A DNA stretch of 64,000 nucleotides from Pseudomonas ekonensis (GTDB taxonomy: Bacteria > Pseudomonadota > Gammaproteobacteria > Pseudomonadales > Pseudomonadaceae), in contig NZ_JAHSTS010000002.1 in assembly GCF_019145435.1 (NCBI RefSeq), positions 1,703,501 through 1,767,500 of the forward strand. The letters are read 5' to 3'. Both the position numbers and the translations under genes were made by a program. The notes under the pieces are model-generated. The model had not been told where the DNA came from, did not search any database, and saw nothing but the letters and a program-made list of their open reading frames with translations. Below, piece after piece: positions 61,439-64,000 of this stretch; position 1 is the stretch's first letter; each line of letters begins with the position of its first letter.

Positions 61439-64000
<2,562 letters not shown>

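Overview
The window looks like a chromosome segment of a Pseudomonas, most likely of the P. fluorescens group. The evidence is the very GC-rich core genes, the Pseudomonas-type 5S/23S rRNA sequences, the yfiR-yfiN-yfiB and mmsA-mmsB operons, and REP elements of the Pseudomonas 'GAGCGAGCCTGCTCGC' kind. All calls come from reading the sequence; no database search was run.

Layout. (1) 1-9.5 kb is an accessory island with visibly lower GC than the rest. It holds the end of an IS3-family element, a DNA methyltransferase followed 9 bp later by a 1414-residue Dna2-like Fe-S nuclease/SF1 helicase, and then a MazG-type nucleotide pyrophosphohydrolase with a nuclease-DUF2075 ATPase. These look like two anti-phage modules side by side. 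(2) 9.8-18.3 kb is core genome: an isochorismatase-like hydrolase, a DUF6124 protein, two GNAT acetyltransferases (one rimJ), an envelope/lipid A-type set (ArnT-like transferase, PAP2 phosphatase, Ais-like histidine phosphatase), a large chemoreceptor, an orphan FitA-like antitoxin and a VOC protein. (3) 18.4-24.1 kb is a leftward five-gene operon of unknown purpose: carbamoyltransferase, MFS carrier, HAD phosphatase, YdcF-like protein and D-aminoacylase. (4) 24.2-30 kb holds REP clusters, two LysR regulators, mdaB, a small monooxygenase, a TauE/SafE carrier, a flavodoxin-fold oxidoreductase and a MerR regulator.

(5) 30.0-44.7 kb is the most interesting part: an 11-gene leftward operon. In transcription order it encodes an acyl carrier protein fused to a zinc ribbon, four ketosynthase-family proteins (two with full catalytic triads, two degenerate), a fused class III aminotransferase/acyl-ACP-reductase, two FabG-like reductases, a DUF1302-type outer-membrane protein, a LolA-like periplasmic protein and an MMPL/RND transporter. 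I infer a type II fatty-acid/polyketide pathway. The chain would be released by reduction to an aldehyde and then transaminated to an amine, and the lipid-like product would be moved to the outer membrane. The operon promoter (44798-44829) and the promoter of the oxidoreductase 16 kb away (28694-28725) share the same unusual MerR-type architecture: identical -35 boxes and 20-bp dyad-containing spacers. The MerR gene at 29541 lies next to the distal end of the operon, so the three units form a plausible regulon.

(6) 45.2-64 kb is core genome again: a cupin, 7-bp tandem repeats, the valine-catabolism genes mmsA-mmsB with a divergent LysR gene, the yfiR-yfiN-yfiB cyclic-di-GMP signalling operon, overlapping recC-recB-recD, and the 3' part of an rRNA operon (23S partial, 5S, terminator) on the minus strand.
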